DNA of 64,000 bases from Paenibacillus sp. Soil750 (lineage in GTDB: Bacteria > Bacillota > Bacilli > Paenibacillales > NBRC-103111), in the NCBI RefSeq assembly GCF_001428045.1, contig NZ_LMSD01000009.1, positions 124,001 through 188,000 on the forward strand, read 5' to 3'. Below the pieces are notes generated by a model. It searched no databases. It saw nothing but the letters and a program-made list of their open reading frames with translations, and was not told where the DNA came from. Made by a program: the position numbers and the translations under genes. Of the stretch, positions 17,867-26,454 are shown piece after piece. Each line of letters begins with the position of its first letter. The stretch's first letter is position 1.

Positions 17867-18907
17867 ATGGTTTTGCGAAAATGGATGAAAGTAAGCTTCG
17901 TACTTGTACTCTTCTTAAGTTGGATTCTTCCTACAACCAGTTCGGCCTCTGAGGCCGATGAGTCAGGCACATTTACGATGAAGGTTTCCTCACAAATGCC
18001 GAATTATGGCGATACCATTGAAGTGCTCATTGCGGGACATCAATTAATCGACGTCTATGCTTTCGAAATTAATTTGGAGTATGATCCTACAAGGTTAAAA
18101 TTAATAGATGCCAAATCCGATGCACCTGGGTTCTCTGTTCCGCCGATTGTGAAGGACGCACATATTCAGCTTGCGCATACAAAGGTTGGAAAAGGGAAAG
18201 GATTAGAAGGTGAGCAACCTTTATTCAAGTTGCATTTTCAAGCGATCCAGAATGGGAACAATGAACTTACACTAAGCAGTGTGAAGATTGTAGATTCTAA
18301 TCTTGGTAATTTTACCAAGCAAATCAATACGAGATCCACACTTACGATACATCATCCATATGCTTTCGATGATCTTGATTCCTTCGATTGGGCCGTGGCG
18401 GCGATTGAAGATTTGGCATCCCAAGGCATCGTGAATGGCACTGGTGAGAGACAGTTCAGTCCTGCTTCGGCGGTGACGCGTGCGGACTTCCTTGTGCTTT
18501 TGATGAGAGCGCTTGGCTTGAAGGGGACTGTCGGCCAACCATTTGATGATATTGAAACTGATGTTTATTATGCACAGCCCGTAGCTATTGCAAGAGAGTT
18601 GGGCATTGTGCAAGGAGACGAAGTGAATCAGTTTCATCCTAAAGCTTCGATTACGAGAGAGGATATGATGGTGCTCACAGATCGTGCATTACGCATATCT
18701 AATCATCTCACCCATACAGGAGATCAATCTGATCTAACCATATTTGAAGACGTCTCGCTATTATCTGATTATGCGTTCACAAGTGTTGCTACGTTGGTTA
18801 AAATAGGGCTGGTCCATGGCTATGACAATCAGGTGTTTCCAAAGGAGACGACGAATCGTGCTCAAGCTGCAGTACTGATCTATAATTTGTTAACTTATAT
18901 CAAGTGA
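17867..18907 (+). CDS. Cell-surface anchor protein: one cohesin plus three SLH domains
   Basis: A 346-residue exported protein with a signal peptide (about 1-27), one cohesin-like domain (about 36-155; YAFEINLEYDPTRLKLID) and three S-layer-homology domains (about 166-220, 226-280, 290-345). The SLH repeats carry the usual pattern, for example QFSPASAVTRADFLVLLMRA and VFPKETTNRAQAAVLI. SLH domains bind pyruvylated secondary cell-wall polymer; cohesins bind dockerins with calcium. This is the architecture of small anchoring scaffoldins such as those of clostridial cellulosomes. The dockerin-bearing beta-helix protein is encoded 160 bp upstream on the same strand. ATG 17867 follows GGGAGGAA. Domain calls are by eye; the docking partnership is inference. 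Confidence 0.85.
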   Translation: MVLRKWMKVSFVLVLFLSWILPTTSSASEADESGTFTMKVSSQMPNYGDTIEVLIAGHQLIDVYAFEINLEYDPTRLKLIDAKSDAPGFSVPPIVKDAHIQLAHTKVGKGKGLEGEQPLFKLHFQAIQNGNNELTLSSVKIVDSNLGNFTKQINTRSTLTIHHPYAFDDLDSFDWAVAAIEDLASQGIVNGTGERQFSPASAVTRADFLVLLMRALGLKGTVGQPFDDIETDVYYAQPVAIARELGIVQGDEVNQFHPKASITREDMMVLTDRALRISNHLTHTGDQSDLTIFEDVSLLSDYAFTSVATLVKIGLVHGYDNQVFPKETTNRAQAAVLIYNLLTYIK

Positions 18908-18940
18908 CGATTAGTTGTTATGGGAGAACGTACCAGTTGA

Positions 18941-18975
18941 AAGAACCTTGGGGCACTCGTCTCAGGTTCTTTTTT
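18941..18975 (+). terminator. Terminator after the cohesin-SLH gene
   Basis: An 8-bp stem (AAGAACCT 18941-18948 with 18964-18971) is followed by six T residues. Confidence 0.85.
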
Positions 18976-19102
18976 ATGTGGAGAACGGTTTATTGCCCTT
19001 GGCTTGTCGCTAGATTGCAATATTTGTAAGCAACATACGCGAATAACTTGTGGTAAAATGGGGAAATCGGCTTAAAATCAAGAGGTATGAGGTGAACCGT
19101 TT

Positions 19103-20977
19103 TTGCTGCAATTATCATCCTATAAAAGAAAGACCGTCCGTAACACGATTGTGCATGTTCTTCGGTTAGTCCTGAGCAGCGAAAAGCTGACCGTGTATAC
19201 GTTCTTTGCAATTCTATGGAAGTCCCAGCTCTTGTTGGCAGCTCTTCATGCACCAGATATGGCAGGGATTAATATTGGCAAAATGTATTTTACCATCCCA
19301 TCTGTCATGTCACATCTGATGTTCATCGTATTTGTCGTCGCCTTTGGACTCTTCTTCAAAAAAAGAGGGCGTCGCAACTATTTGCTCTGTGTACAGGTGC
19401 TGTTTAGTTTAGTATTGTTTTGCGATTTAGTGTATTACAGAGCCTATTCAGCGTTTCTATCCCTTCGTTTTCTTGCTCATCCCAATGGATTTAATCCTCT
19501 CGATTATAATCTGTGGACATTTATACGCGCGTTTGATTTATGGTTCTTTGTGGATCTTGTGGTGATTGCTGCGGTCGCACTTTTTCGCTTTAGAAACACA
19601 CCGATTCTATCGCGCCGACGTGAAAACAAAAGGCAGCCGATTCTGGCGGCTCTGCTGATTATCCTTGCTGTGGGCGTTGTTTCCTACGAACACTATCGTA
19701 TTGATGTTAAGAATACATCGAAGGGCGAGATGATGTTCTTTAATCTGAGCTGGGCTCCTTTTCAATCGATGTCAGATATGTCACCGATTGGCTATCATCT
19801 GTATGATGGGATACGGCTGTTCGGTGCATCGAACAGTATCAAGCTTGCAGATCAAGAACGCACAGAAGTGCAGGAGTGGCTTAAAGGGAACGCAGAAAGC
19901 CTTCCAGATAATAGCTACAAAGGGATGTTTCAAGGGAAGAATCTGATTGTCATTCAGGTAGAATCACTTGAAAACTTCGTTCTTGGTGAAAAGGTGAATG
20001 GACAGGAAATTACGCCGAACCTAAACCGTTTACTAGGTAATAGTTTATATTTCAACCAATTCTATGAGCAGGTTAACAATGGGACGAGCTCAGATAGCGA
20101 TTTGCTGACGACGACATCGGTGTTCCCCATTCGATCGGGTGCGAATTTCTTCCGGTATCCAACCAACACGTATAATTCGTTGCCAAAGTTAATGGAAGGT
20201 AGGGGTTATCAGACGATTTCCACGCATTCGGAACCAGCGGGGAGCTGGAACTGGGTTGAGGCCCATCATAATATCGGGTACCAAACGAGTTGGGATCTGC
20301 GGAAATATAAGGAAGACGATACCGTCGGTCTTGGTTTGTCTGATGAGTCTTATCTCCGACAGCTTGGGGACAAAATGGCAAATGTCCAATCCCCATTCAT
20401 GCTGCATGTCATTACATTGTCTAGCCATGGCCCCTTCGATTTACCGGCGAAAACAAGATCGCTTCATCTCGATCCAAGCTTGGATAAGACGATCATGGGT
20501 GCCTACTTCCAAGCGATCAACTATACAGATAAGCAGATTGGGGCATTCCTAGACAAGTTGGATCAATTAGGGGTGTTAGATCAATCCGTAGTTGCCATAT
20601 ATGGCGATCATACCGGTGTGCATAAGTACTATCAAGACCAAGTTGACGCGATTCCTTCCTTAGAAAATGAAGCCTGGAGAACGCATTCGCTGCAGCTCCC
20701 GTTCATTATTTACAGCAAAGGAATGCAAGGGGAGAAGATTCCCACCATCGGGGGGCAAATCGACACCTTACCTACACTTGCTTATCTGATGGGCGTAGAT
20801 AAAGCGAAATTCGAGTCAACCGCGATGGGCAAAATTCTCGTGAATACGAATCGGAATTTCACTATTCTTAACAACGGTACGCTGGTTGGCGAGGCGCAGG
20901 ATGCGGAGAAAAATCATATTCTGCGATCGTTCCAAATCGCGGATTGGATGCACGAGAGCAATTATTTTAAGGAATAG
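19103..20977 (+). CDS. ltaS: Lipoteichoic acid synthase (LtaS family)
   Basis: A membrane enzyme that polymerises glycerol phosphate from phosphatidylglycerol onto the LTA anchor. Five hydrophobic helices in the first 200 residues are followed by an extracellular sulfatase-like domain. Catalytic features are visible: Glu287 (VESLENF), the nucleophile Thr328 in NNGTSSDSD, SSHGPF, and the metal-binding IYGDHTG. At 624 residues it is of typical length. The only in-frame start near a ribosome-binding site (AGGTG) is TTG 19103, which is unusual but plausible. Paralogues (primase, stress-specific synthases) exist in Bacillales; which one this is cannot be decided here. The gene is followed by a terminator and stands alone. 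Confidence 0.88.
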   Translation: MLQLSSYKRKTVRNTIVHVLRLVLSSEKLTVYTFFAILWKSQLLLAALHAPDMAGINIGKMYFTIPSVMSHLMFIVFVVAFGLFFKKRGRRNYLLCVQVLFSLVLFCDLVYYRAYSAFLSLRFLAHPNGFNPLDYNLWTFIRAFDLWFFVDLVVIAAVALFRFRNTPILSRRRENKRQPILAALLIILAVGVVSYEHYRIDVKNTSKGEMMFFNLSWAPFQSMSDMSPIGYHLYDGIRLFGASNSIKLADQERTEVQEWLKGNAESLPDNSYKGMFQGKNLIVIQVESLENFVLGEKVNGQEITPNLNRLLGNSLYFNQFYEQVNNGTSSDSDLLTTTSVFPIRSGANFFRYPTNTYNSLPKLMEGRGYQTISTHSEPAGSWNWVEAHHNIGYQTSWDLRKYKEDDTVGLGLSDESYLRQLGDKMANVQSPFMLHVITLSSHGPFDLPAKTRSLHLDPSLDKTIMGAYFQAINYTDKQIGAFLDKLDQLGVLDQSVVAIYGDHTGVHKYYQDQVDAIPSLENEAWRTHSLQLPFIIYSKGMQGEKIPTIGGQIDTLPTLAYLMGVDKAKFESTAMGKILVNTNRNFTILNNGTLVGEAQDAEKNHILRSFQIADWMHESNYFKE

Positions 20978-20987
20978 ATAAAGTAAG

Positions 20988-21016
20988 AGAGCTAAGCGGA
21001 TGCTTAGCTCTTTATT
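20988..21016 (+). terminator. Terminator after ltaS
   Basis: A perfect 10-bp stem (20988-20997 with 21002-21011) with a GGAT loop is followed by a T-rich tail. Confidence 0.85.
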
Positions 21017-21044
21017 GTGTGAGTGGCGTGGGGGAGGCAATTGA

Positions 21045-21180
21045 TTAACTGTAAAATGTACATCTAAATTGTTTCGTTTAGGCTGAAAATTTAAATTAAA
21101 TGGAAAAGATGTAGTTAATTTTCATGGATATACCATTATCGATGAAAATCCTCGATATTAGCTGCAAAGAGGAATAGAAT
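21045..21180. repeat. Partial copy of the four-unit intergenic repeat
   Basis: Units of 23 nt start at 21045, 21096 and 21158 (spacing 51 and 62). The second is identical in 22 of 23 positions to the reverse complement of the unit at 32841. The third is degenerate and the fourth is not recognisable. The middle spacer contains TTTTCAT...ATGAAAA. The copy fills the convergent gap between ltaS and the lipoprotein gene. Confidence 0.7.
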
Positions 21181-21225
21181 ATCCCCATTTAAGTAGAGGA
21201 GACTTGGGAAGATTAGTTAGTTAAA

Positions 21226-21261
21226 AAAGAAAGCCCAGCCCTCATTCTTTAGGGCTGGGCT
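21226..21261 (-). terminator. Terminator of the lipoprotein gene
   Basis: A perfect 11-bp stem (AGCCCAGCCCT 21232-21242 with 21251-21261) is followed on the minus strand by TTCTTTTTTAA. Confidence 0.88.
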
Positions 21262-21279
21262 ATTGTTGAAGTGAAAGTA

Positions 21280-21822
21280 TTATTTCACTTCGGAAAGAAG
21301 GTATTTGTCGTTTACTTTTTTCGCTGTATACGTAACGCCATCTTTTGTCGTGAATTTCACGAGCTCAGGTGTGTTGGCTTTATCAAACGTGATTTCTTCT
21401 TTTTTTGTCGTCAAAATATTGTCAGTGAAGTACGACTTCGTGTTCGTAAGGTACGTCGCACCAGCCTTCGTATCTGTTACATAATGATTCACTAACGTAT
21501 CAAGCATTGCGGCATCGACGTAGCTAGCAAGAAACTTCTTAGCTGTCTCTTTATCTGTTGCAGCAATCGGATTAACGACGAAAGCCCCGTCTGCTGATTT
21601 GGCTTCAGCGAATAAGTAATCTACTTTTTCACGTGCAATTCTAGCAGCGATATAGCCTTTCATGTTTGTTGCATCTTGGGTTACAGCCGCTGTTGCTTGC
21701 GGAGCTACTGTTGCTGTCGCAGCAGGTGTAGGAGAAGTTGTAGAATCTTTGGAAGTACAAGCAGCGCCTGTAACTGCCATCGTTAGTATAAGAAGCCCTG
21801 CAGCTGTTTTTTTCAATGTCAT
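21280..21822 (-). CDS. Small lipoprotein of unknown function
   Basis: A 180-residue protein with a lipoprotein signal peptide, lipobox TGAAC, then an Ala/Thr/Pro-rich linker (about residues 25-50) and a compact C-terminal domain ending YTAKKVNDKYLLSEVK. I do not recognise the domain. ATG 21822 is chosen over GTG 21831 because a GAGGTG box lies 6 nt before it. The gene stands alone with its own terminator. A surface-exposed, membrane-anchored location is the only supported inference. Confidence 0.8.
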   Translation of the reverse strand: MTLKKTAAGLLILTMAVTGAACTSKDSTTSPTPAATATVAPQATAAVTQDATNMKGYIAARIAREKVDYLFAEAKSADGAFVVNPIAATDKETAKKFLASYVDAAMLDTLVNHYVTDTKAGATYLTNTKSYFTDNILTTKKEEITFDKANTPELVKFTTKDGVTYTAKKVNDKYLLSEVK

Positions 21823-22046
21823 TGGGTACACCTCATTATAATTTATGTACTGGCTTATATTGTTAAAAAAACCGAATTCTATGCTAATAGGATAGCCAGC
21901 AAGATAAAAATATAAACGATAAGAGTGGGAAATGCAACCGTGAGAGAGCGTGAATGTGCAGGGAAATGCTGATTTACGTTAATAAAAGTGATGGAAACGC
22001 TTGTAATTGTGACGATTTGAAGGGGGATTAGATTTGATATTTTCAA
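21823..22046. other. Upstream region of the lipoprotein gene
   Basis: No coding signal was seen. A cre-like sequence with one mismatch (ATGGAAACGCTTGTAA, 21991-22006) is present about 170 bp before the start; this is weak evidence for catabolite control. Confidence 0.3.
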
Positions 22047-22120
22047 ATAACTGGATGTGATATGTCTAAAATGAATGATTTCTACCTATATTTACAAATA
22101 AATGGATTTCGCGGCGTTAA
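22047..22120. repeat. Partial copy of the four-unit intergenic repeat
   Basis: Two 23-nt units start at 22047 and 22098, 51 bp apart. The expected third and fourth units are not recognisable downstream. Confidence 0.6.
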
Positions 22121-22189
22121 ATGAGTCAACTTTTTGTCCAAATTTCGAATTTATGTAGAACGCAGTCTGGAGATAGTCGATGTTTTCAA

Positions 22190-22245
22190 CAGAAAAACTG
22201 GATGTTTCTACAAACGCTTAATTGTAGAAACATCCAGTTTTATGT
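22190..22245 (-). terminator. Long-stem terminator of the NDP-sugar operon
   Basis: A perfect 20-bp stem (22194-22213 with 22222-22241) with an 8-nt loop carries a T-run on the minus strand. It lies 18 bp beyond the stop at 22260. Confidence 0.88.
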
Positions 22246-22259
22246 TAGTGTGCGTCTCC

Positions 22260-23213
22260 TTATAAATACGGAGTCTGAGATAAATCCATGATTTCGGCTT
22301 GTAATCCAGTCCGTAAATCGGTTTTCGGTTGATAACCGAGAAGGGATTGTGCCTTACTGATATCTGCCCAGGTATGACGAGGTTCTCCGGAGGCCTTGCC
22401 AAGAAATTGCCTGTCTATTTTTCGATTAAAAAGCTCTTCAAGAATTGCGATGCAATCAAGGACAGAGGCACGTTCTTTGCCTCCGATATTGATGGTTTCG
22501 CCAATGATATTCTCTGCTTGGGCCGTTGCTGCGATGGCTTCTACACAGTCGCCAACAAATGTAAAGTCGCGAGTTTGGAGACCATCCCCGTGGATAGGGA
22601 TGGGTTTGTTTTGCCGAATATGCTGGATAAACCGATGAAACGCCATGTCAGGACGCTGTCTAGGACCGTACACAGTGAAGAATCGCAAAATAACGATAGG
22701 GAGATCATCTTTCGTAGCATAAACCTTACAGAGCTGTTCTCCAGTGAGTTTGGTGACCCCGTATGGCGAGAGCGGCACCGTCGTAGCGGCCTCATTCACT
22801 TGATTCGTTTTTTCGCCATACACGGAGGATGTCGATGCATACACGATTTTACTGATAGGATACGTACGACAGCCTTCTAGCAGCCGCCCAGTCGCTTCGA
22901 TGTTATTGGTGACGTAGGTTTTGAAATCCTCTCCCCAGCTAGAACGCACGCCAGGCATTCCAGCCAAGTGGTAGACAACATCTACACCAGGAAGAATCTC
23001 CGACCACGGAACATGCAACAGATCCTGATTAATGAAAGTGAATCGAGCATGTGGCAGTAAATAACGAAGGTTATATTCCCTTACCAGAACAGGGGTTGGT
23101 GATTTCTGAACAAAAGCATCCAATCCAATGACTTCGTTGCTAGGATCCTGGAGAAGTTTTTCACAAAGATGAGATCCGATAAACCCAGCTGCGCCAGTGA
23201 CGAGTATTTTCAT
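22260..23213 (-). CDS. NAD-dependent nucleotide-sugar epimerase/dehydratase
   Basis: A 317-residue extended short-chain dehydrogenase. The N-terminal Rossmann motif GAAGFIG and the catalytic YGVTK (YxxxK) with the preceding Ser/Thr-rich strand (YASTSSVYG) are visible. It is the last gene of an operon with UDP-glucose dehydrogenase and a nucleotidyltransferase. This makes UDP-glucuronate 4-epimerase (forming UDP-galacturonate) the most likely role; UDP-glucose 4-epimerase is the alternative. ATG 23213 follows a GGGAGG box. The product would feed cell-wall or capsular polysaccharide. Confidence 0.85.
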   Translation of the reverse strand: MKILVTGAAGFIGSHLCEKLLQDPSNEVIGLDAFVQKSPTPVLVREYNLRYLLPHARFTFINQDLLHVPWSEILPGVDVVYHLAGMPGVRSSWGEDFKTYVTNNIEATGRLLEGCRTYPISKIVYASTSSVYGEKTNQVNEAATTVPLSPYGVTKLTGEQLCKVYATKDDLPIVILRFFTVYGPRQRPDMAFHRFIQHIRQNKPIPIHGDGLQTRDFTFVGDCVEAIAATAQAENIIGETINIGGKERASVLDCIAILEELFNRKIDRQFLGKASGEPRHTWADISKAQSLLGYQPKTDLRTGLQAEIMDLSQTPYL

Positions 23214-23240
23214 ACCAGTAAACCTCCCATCTTAGAGCGA

Positions 23241-24533
23241 TTATCTATTTCCAATGCCGTAGTAAGCATAGCCTAGCTTGGTCATTTCTTTGCCGACCAG
23301 TGTATTTCTTCCATCAAAAATATAATAATCTTTCATAAGTGCTCTTAACTGCTGCCAATCTGCCTCCCGATACGCTTTCCATTCCGAGCAAAGGATGACT
23401 GCGTCGCACTGCTGCAATGTGATTGCAAGTGTTTCGAATTGTTGTGTCGTATCCGAGCGAAGAGCTTCAGGCAGCTTGGCAATAGGATCGTGAACTCTGA
23501 GGTTCACTTTCTTATGCTGTAATTGTTGAATAATGGATAGTGCGGGTGCTTCCCTTAAATCATCCGTATTCGGTTTAAAGGAAATGCCGAGAATGGCAAT
23601 GGTTTTGCCTCTGAATCCACCTAGCTTTTGTTCCCATATGTTCAAAAAGTATGAAGACTGTGAGTTGTTGACAGCAACAACTTGTTCAAGGATGCTCAGC
23701 TCAACTTGTTGCTCTTTCGCTGTATATAAGAGAGCCATACTGTCTTTTGGGAAGCAAGAGCCGCCATAACCGATCCCAGCTTTTAGAAAATGGGGACCTA
23801 TTCGTTGATCCATTCCCATTCCTTTGGTGACATCGGTAACATTGACCTCTAACGATTCGCAGAGTCTTGCTAATTCATTGACATAGGAAATTTTAGTTGC
23901 CAAGAAAGCATTCGATGCATATTTGATCAATTCCGCTGTTCGAGGTTTGGTCACAAAAATGGGGGCTTTTATGCTGTCATATAAGGATTGAATGACACTA
24001 GCAGCTTGCTCATTATCGCTTCCAATAATAATGCGATCCGGATTCAGGGAATCAAACAAGGCACTGCCTTCCCGAAGGAACTCGGGGTTAGAAACAACAT
24101 CGAAGGGGTGGGGATGGATTTGAGATTCTTTGACCCACTCGACTAATTTACGATTTGTGTCTATAGGAACTGTGCTTTTCACAGTAATAATTTTATAGTC
24201 ATTCATGTAAGTGCCAATACTTTGGGCGGCTCCACGAACAGCCTGGAGATCAGCGCTTCCATCTTTATCGGAAGGAGTACCGACACATATGAAAATAATG
24301 TTATTTTCACGAATCCCCTTTTCTGAAGAGGATATAAAATTGATTTTACCAGTTGCAATATGTTTTTTTAATAACTGATCCAGTTCTGGTTCATAAAAGG
24401 ATAATTTACCTTCTGACAATGCTTGAATTTTTATTGTATCCGTATCTAACCCCGTAACTTGCCAGCCGAGTTCTGCAAATACCAATCCAGTTGTAACGCC
24501 TACATATCCCATTCCCATAATTAATATGTTCAT
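23241..24533 (-). CDS. UDP-glucose 6-dehydrogenase
   Basis: Oxidises UDP-glucose to UDP-glucuronate with two NAD molecules. The 430-residue protein begins with the GMGYVG nucleotide-binding motif. It has the VGTPSDKDGSADL segment and the catalytic Cys260 in GYGGSCFPKD, and ends with the C-terminal UDP-binding domain (ILGISFKPNTDDLREAPA). Length is normal. Its start overlaps the upstream nucleotidyltransferase stop (ATGA). The tuaD/ugd identity within the family cannot be fixed. Confidence 0.93.
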   Translation of the reverse strand: MNILIMGMGYVGVTTGLVFAELGWQVTGLDTDTIKIQALSEGKLSFYEPELDQLLKKHIATGKINFISSSEKGIRENNIIFICVGTPSDKDGSADLQAVRGAAQSIGTYMNDYKIITVKSTVPIDTNRKLVEWVKESQIHPHPFDVVSNPEFLREGSALFDSLNPDRIIIGSDNEQAASVIQSLYDSIKAPIFVTKPRTAELIKYASNAFLATKISYVNELARLCESLEVNVTDVTKGMGMDQRIGPHFLKAGIGYGGSCFPKDSMALLYTAKEQQVELSILEQVVAVNNSQSSYFLNIWEQKLGGFRGKTIAILGISFKPNTDDLREAPALSIIQQLQHKKVNLRVHDPIAKLPEALRSDTTQQFETLAITLQQCDAVILCSEWKAYREADWQQLRALMKDYYIFDGRNTLVGKEMTKLGYAYYGIGNR

Positions 24534-25519
24534 TTTCCTGACCCTCCGTCTTTTTGCACAAACACCGACTGTGGACTGATAATCGAGTTCGTCATTGGAT
24601 AGTGGTTAGGATTAAGAATGGCGTACTCTAGCAAAATGCTGTTTTCTAAGATACAACTTTCAAGTCTGACATTGGGGCCGATCGTCACGTAAGGCCCGAT
24701 CACACAATTAATCAATTCTGCACTTGGGTCGATGCATACAGGTGGGATTATAGTAGTTCCTGGGTATTCTGATTCTGATGGAGTCTTTAACAAACCTTCC
24801 TCCTCTAGCTGCTTTAACATCCACCTATTCGCTTCCAGCCAGCCTTCCATAGTTCCAACATCGGAGAAGTTTTTATCTGTCGTTTGATAGGATACCGAAT
24901 ATTGTTGATGAATCAGCCACTGAATGGCATCTGTAATTTCGTATTCACCTCTGGCGGAGGGACTGATCGCATTTACAGCTTTAAATATACTTGGTTTAAA
25001 CGCATAACTCCCCAGAACCGCAAGATCAGACTTGGGTTCTGAAGGCTTTTCTTCCAGACCAATAATGCGATCTTTATTCACTTGGGCAATTCCGAATTGC
25101 TTTGGATTCATCACTTTTCTTAGAAGAATGGCTGCATCATGGTTATCATGTGTAATGGCGTGGCATAAGCCATGAAGATCTTGGGTAATCAAATTATCCC
25201 CAAGAAGCAGTATGAAGGGTTCGTTATTCATGAATGGCTCGGCGTGTTTTACAGCGTCTGAGATACCCAAAGGATTAATTTGAAAAATATATGTGATGTT
25301 TACATTCCACCTTTCGCCAGCACCTACTTCATCCATAAACATGGGATGAAGGTTGGGCCGTATTACAATTCCGATCTCGTCGATGCCTAATTCCACTAGC
25401 TTTTCAATACCATAATGAATTAAGGGTTTATTCGCCACTGGAAGCAGACCTTTAGGTTTTATATTGGTAAAAGGTTGGAGTCTAGTACCTTTGCCTGCAC
25501 AGAGAATTAATCCTTTCAT
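24530..25519 (-). CDS. Sugar-1-phosphate nucleotidyltransferase
   Basis: A 329-residue nucleotidyltransferase. The N-terminal GT-A-like domain has LCAGKGTRLQPFT and KPLIHYGIE, and the C-terminus shows left-handed beta-helix hexapeptides (about residues 265-310: CVIGPYVTIGPNVRLESCIL). The layout resembles the long glucose-1-phosphate thymidylyltransferases; UDP-glucose synthesis is also possible given the dehydrogenase next to it. It is the first gene of the three-gene NDP-sugar operon. ATG 25519 has an AAGGAGG box about 10 nt upstream. Confidence 0.88.
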   Translation of the reverse strand: MKGLILCAGKGTRLQPFTNIKPKGLLPVANKPLIHYGIEKLVELGIDEIGIVIRPNLHPMFMDEVGAGERWNVNITYIFQINPLGISDAVKHAEPFMNNEPFILLLGDNLITQDLHGLCHAITHDNHDAAILLRKVMNPKQFGIAQVNKDRIIGLEEKPSEPKSDLAVLGSYAFKPSIFKAVNAISPSARGEYEITDAIQWLIHQQYSVSYQTTDKNFSDVGTMEGWLEANRWMLKQLEEEGLLKTPSESEYPGTTIIPPVCIDPSAELINCVIGPYVTIGPNVRLESCILENSILLEYAILNPNHYPMTNSIISPQSVFVQKDGGSGK

Positions 25520-25757
25520 AAGCTTTTACCTCCTTGTCTATATGAAGACATTATTAATTTATGATGAAGAAATATGAAATGTTAGGGCTATTCACAGGGA
25601 AAATAAGCTGATATGTATACGTTTTATGGGAAATCTTCTAGGGGACAAACATAATCCGCCAATCTACTCTATCAAGAGCCTAAGCATGAGGTTGGAAATA
25701 TCATAGTATACATGGAGACATTAAAGTTTCTAATTTATGACGAGGGGAATGATTTTT

Positions 25758-26177
25758 TTGGAAAGTTTAGAACAATTATTGAGTTATTTACAAGCGCATC
25801 CTGAAGTAACAGAGCTCTCATTGGAGTTTGAGAACGGTGACAAAGACAAAGTTGATTTGTCCGAAATCGCTGATTTAAGAACTGGAATTAATTGGGCAGA
25901 AGTTGATGAAGCTGAGATTGAATTAGCTGACGGTTCCAAATTGGCGTTTGGTGCAGAAGATGACGAAGAAGATGAAGAAGATGAAGAAGATGAAGAATCA
26001 AATGACGAAGATGACGATGAAGATGAAGAAGATGAAGAAGATGAAGAAGTAACGGTGTCAGCTATTAGCGAAGAAGAGTCAGACGAAGAAGATGAAGACG
26101 AAGACGACGATGATGATGATGATGATGATGATGACGACGATGACGACGACGAAGATGAAGATGAAGAGGAAGCATAA
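25758..26177 (+). CDS. Very acidic protein of unknown function
   Basis: Residues 1-65 look like a folded domain (ESLEQLLSYLQAHPEVTELS, then DLSEIADLRTGINWAEVDEA). The remaining half is almost only Asp and Glu, including an unbroken run of about 16 Asp. I do not recognise the N-terminal domain. TTG 25758 has a GAGGGG box 10 nt upstream; ATG 25749 is only 1 nt from the same box and ATG 25737 has none, so TTG is preferred. GAA/GAT and GAC repeat-rich DNA makes the tail likely to vary in length. The gene is monocistronic and divergent from the NDP-sugar operon. A second acid-tailed protein is encoded at 49447-49704. Confidence 0.65.
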   Translation: MESLEQLLSYLQAHPEVTELSLEFENGDKDKVDLSEIADLRTGINWAEVDEAEIELADGSKLAFGAEDDEEDEEDEEDEESNDEDDDEDEEDEEDEEVTVSAISEEESDEEDEDEDDDDDDDDDDDDDDDDEDEDEEEA

Positions 26178-26382
26178 ATCGTAGAATTTAACTTATATCA
26201 AAGAGATTTGGTCAAGTAAGTAGACTGCTTGTTATTTGCTTGAATCATTCATGGAAAACCTCTTACTCTTGTTATGGCTTCTGTTAGTTTTGCAGAGGAT
26301 CCATTCTCGTAGAAGGGGTTTTTCCTGTAAAATAGGTTAAGTAGCTAATTCGCCTTGCTCTAAGACGCCAGGCAAACAAATG

Positions 26383-26421
26383 GGCTGTCCCTAAGTAGAA
26401 GTATCTACTTTTGGGACAGCC
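26383..26421 (-). terminator. Terminator of the CotS/CotSA-like operon
   Basis: A 9-bp GC-rich stem (GGCTGTCCC 26383-26391 with 26413-26421) is stacked on an inner AAGTAGA/TCTACTT stem. A T-rich tail follows on the minus strand. Confidence 0.7.
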
Positions 26422-26454
26422 AGTTAAGTTAACTAACAATCTCCATGTTTGTAC

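Noticed and set aside
18272..18637. 121-codon minus-strand frame
   Set aside because: Antisense to the cohesin-SLH gene, no start signal and no protein-like domain.
21280..26177. Capsule locus with polymerase and flippase
   Set aside because: Only three NDP-sugar genes are present; no Wzx/Wzy or tyrosine kinase was seen, so only precursor synthesis is claimed.
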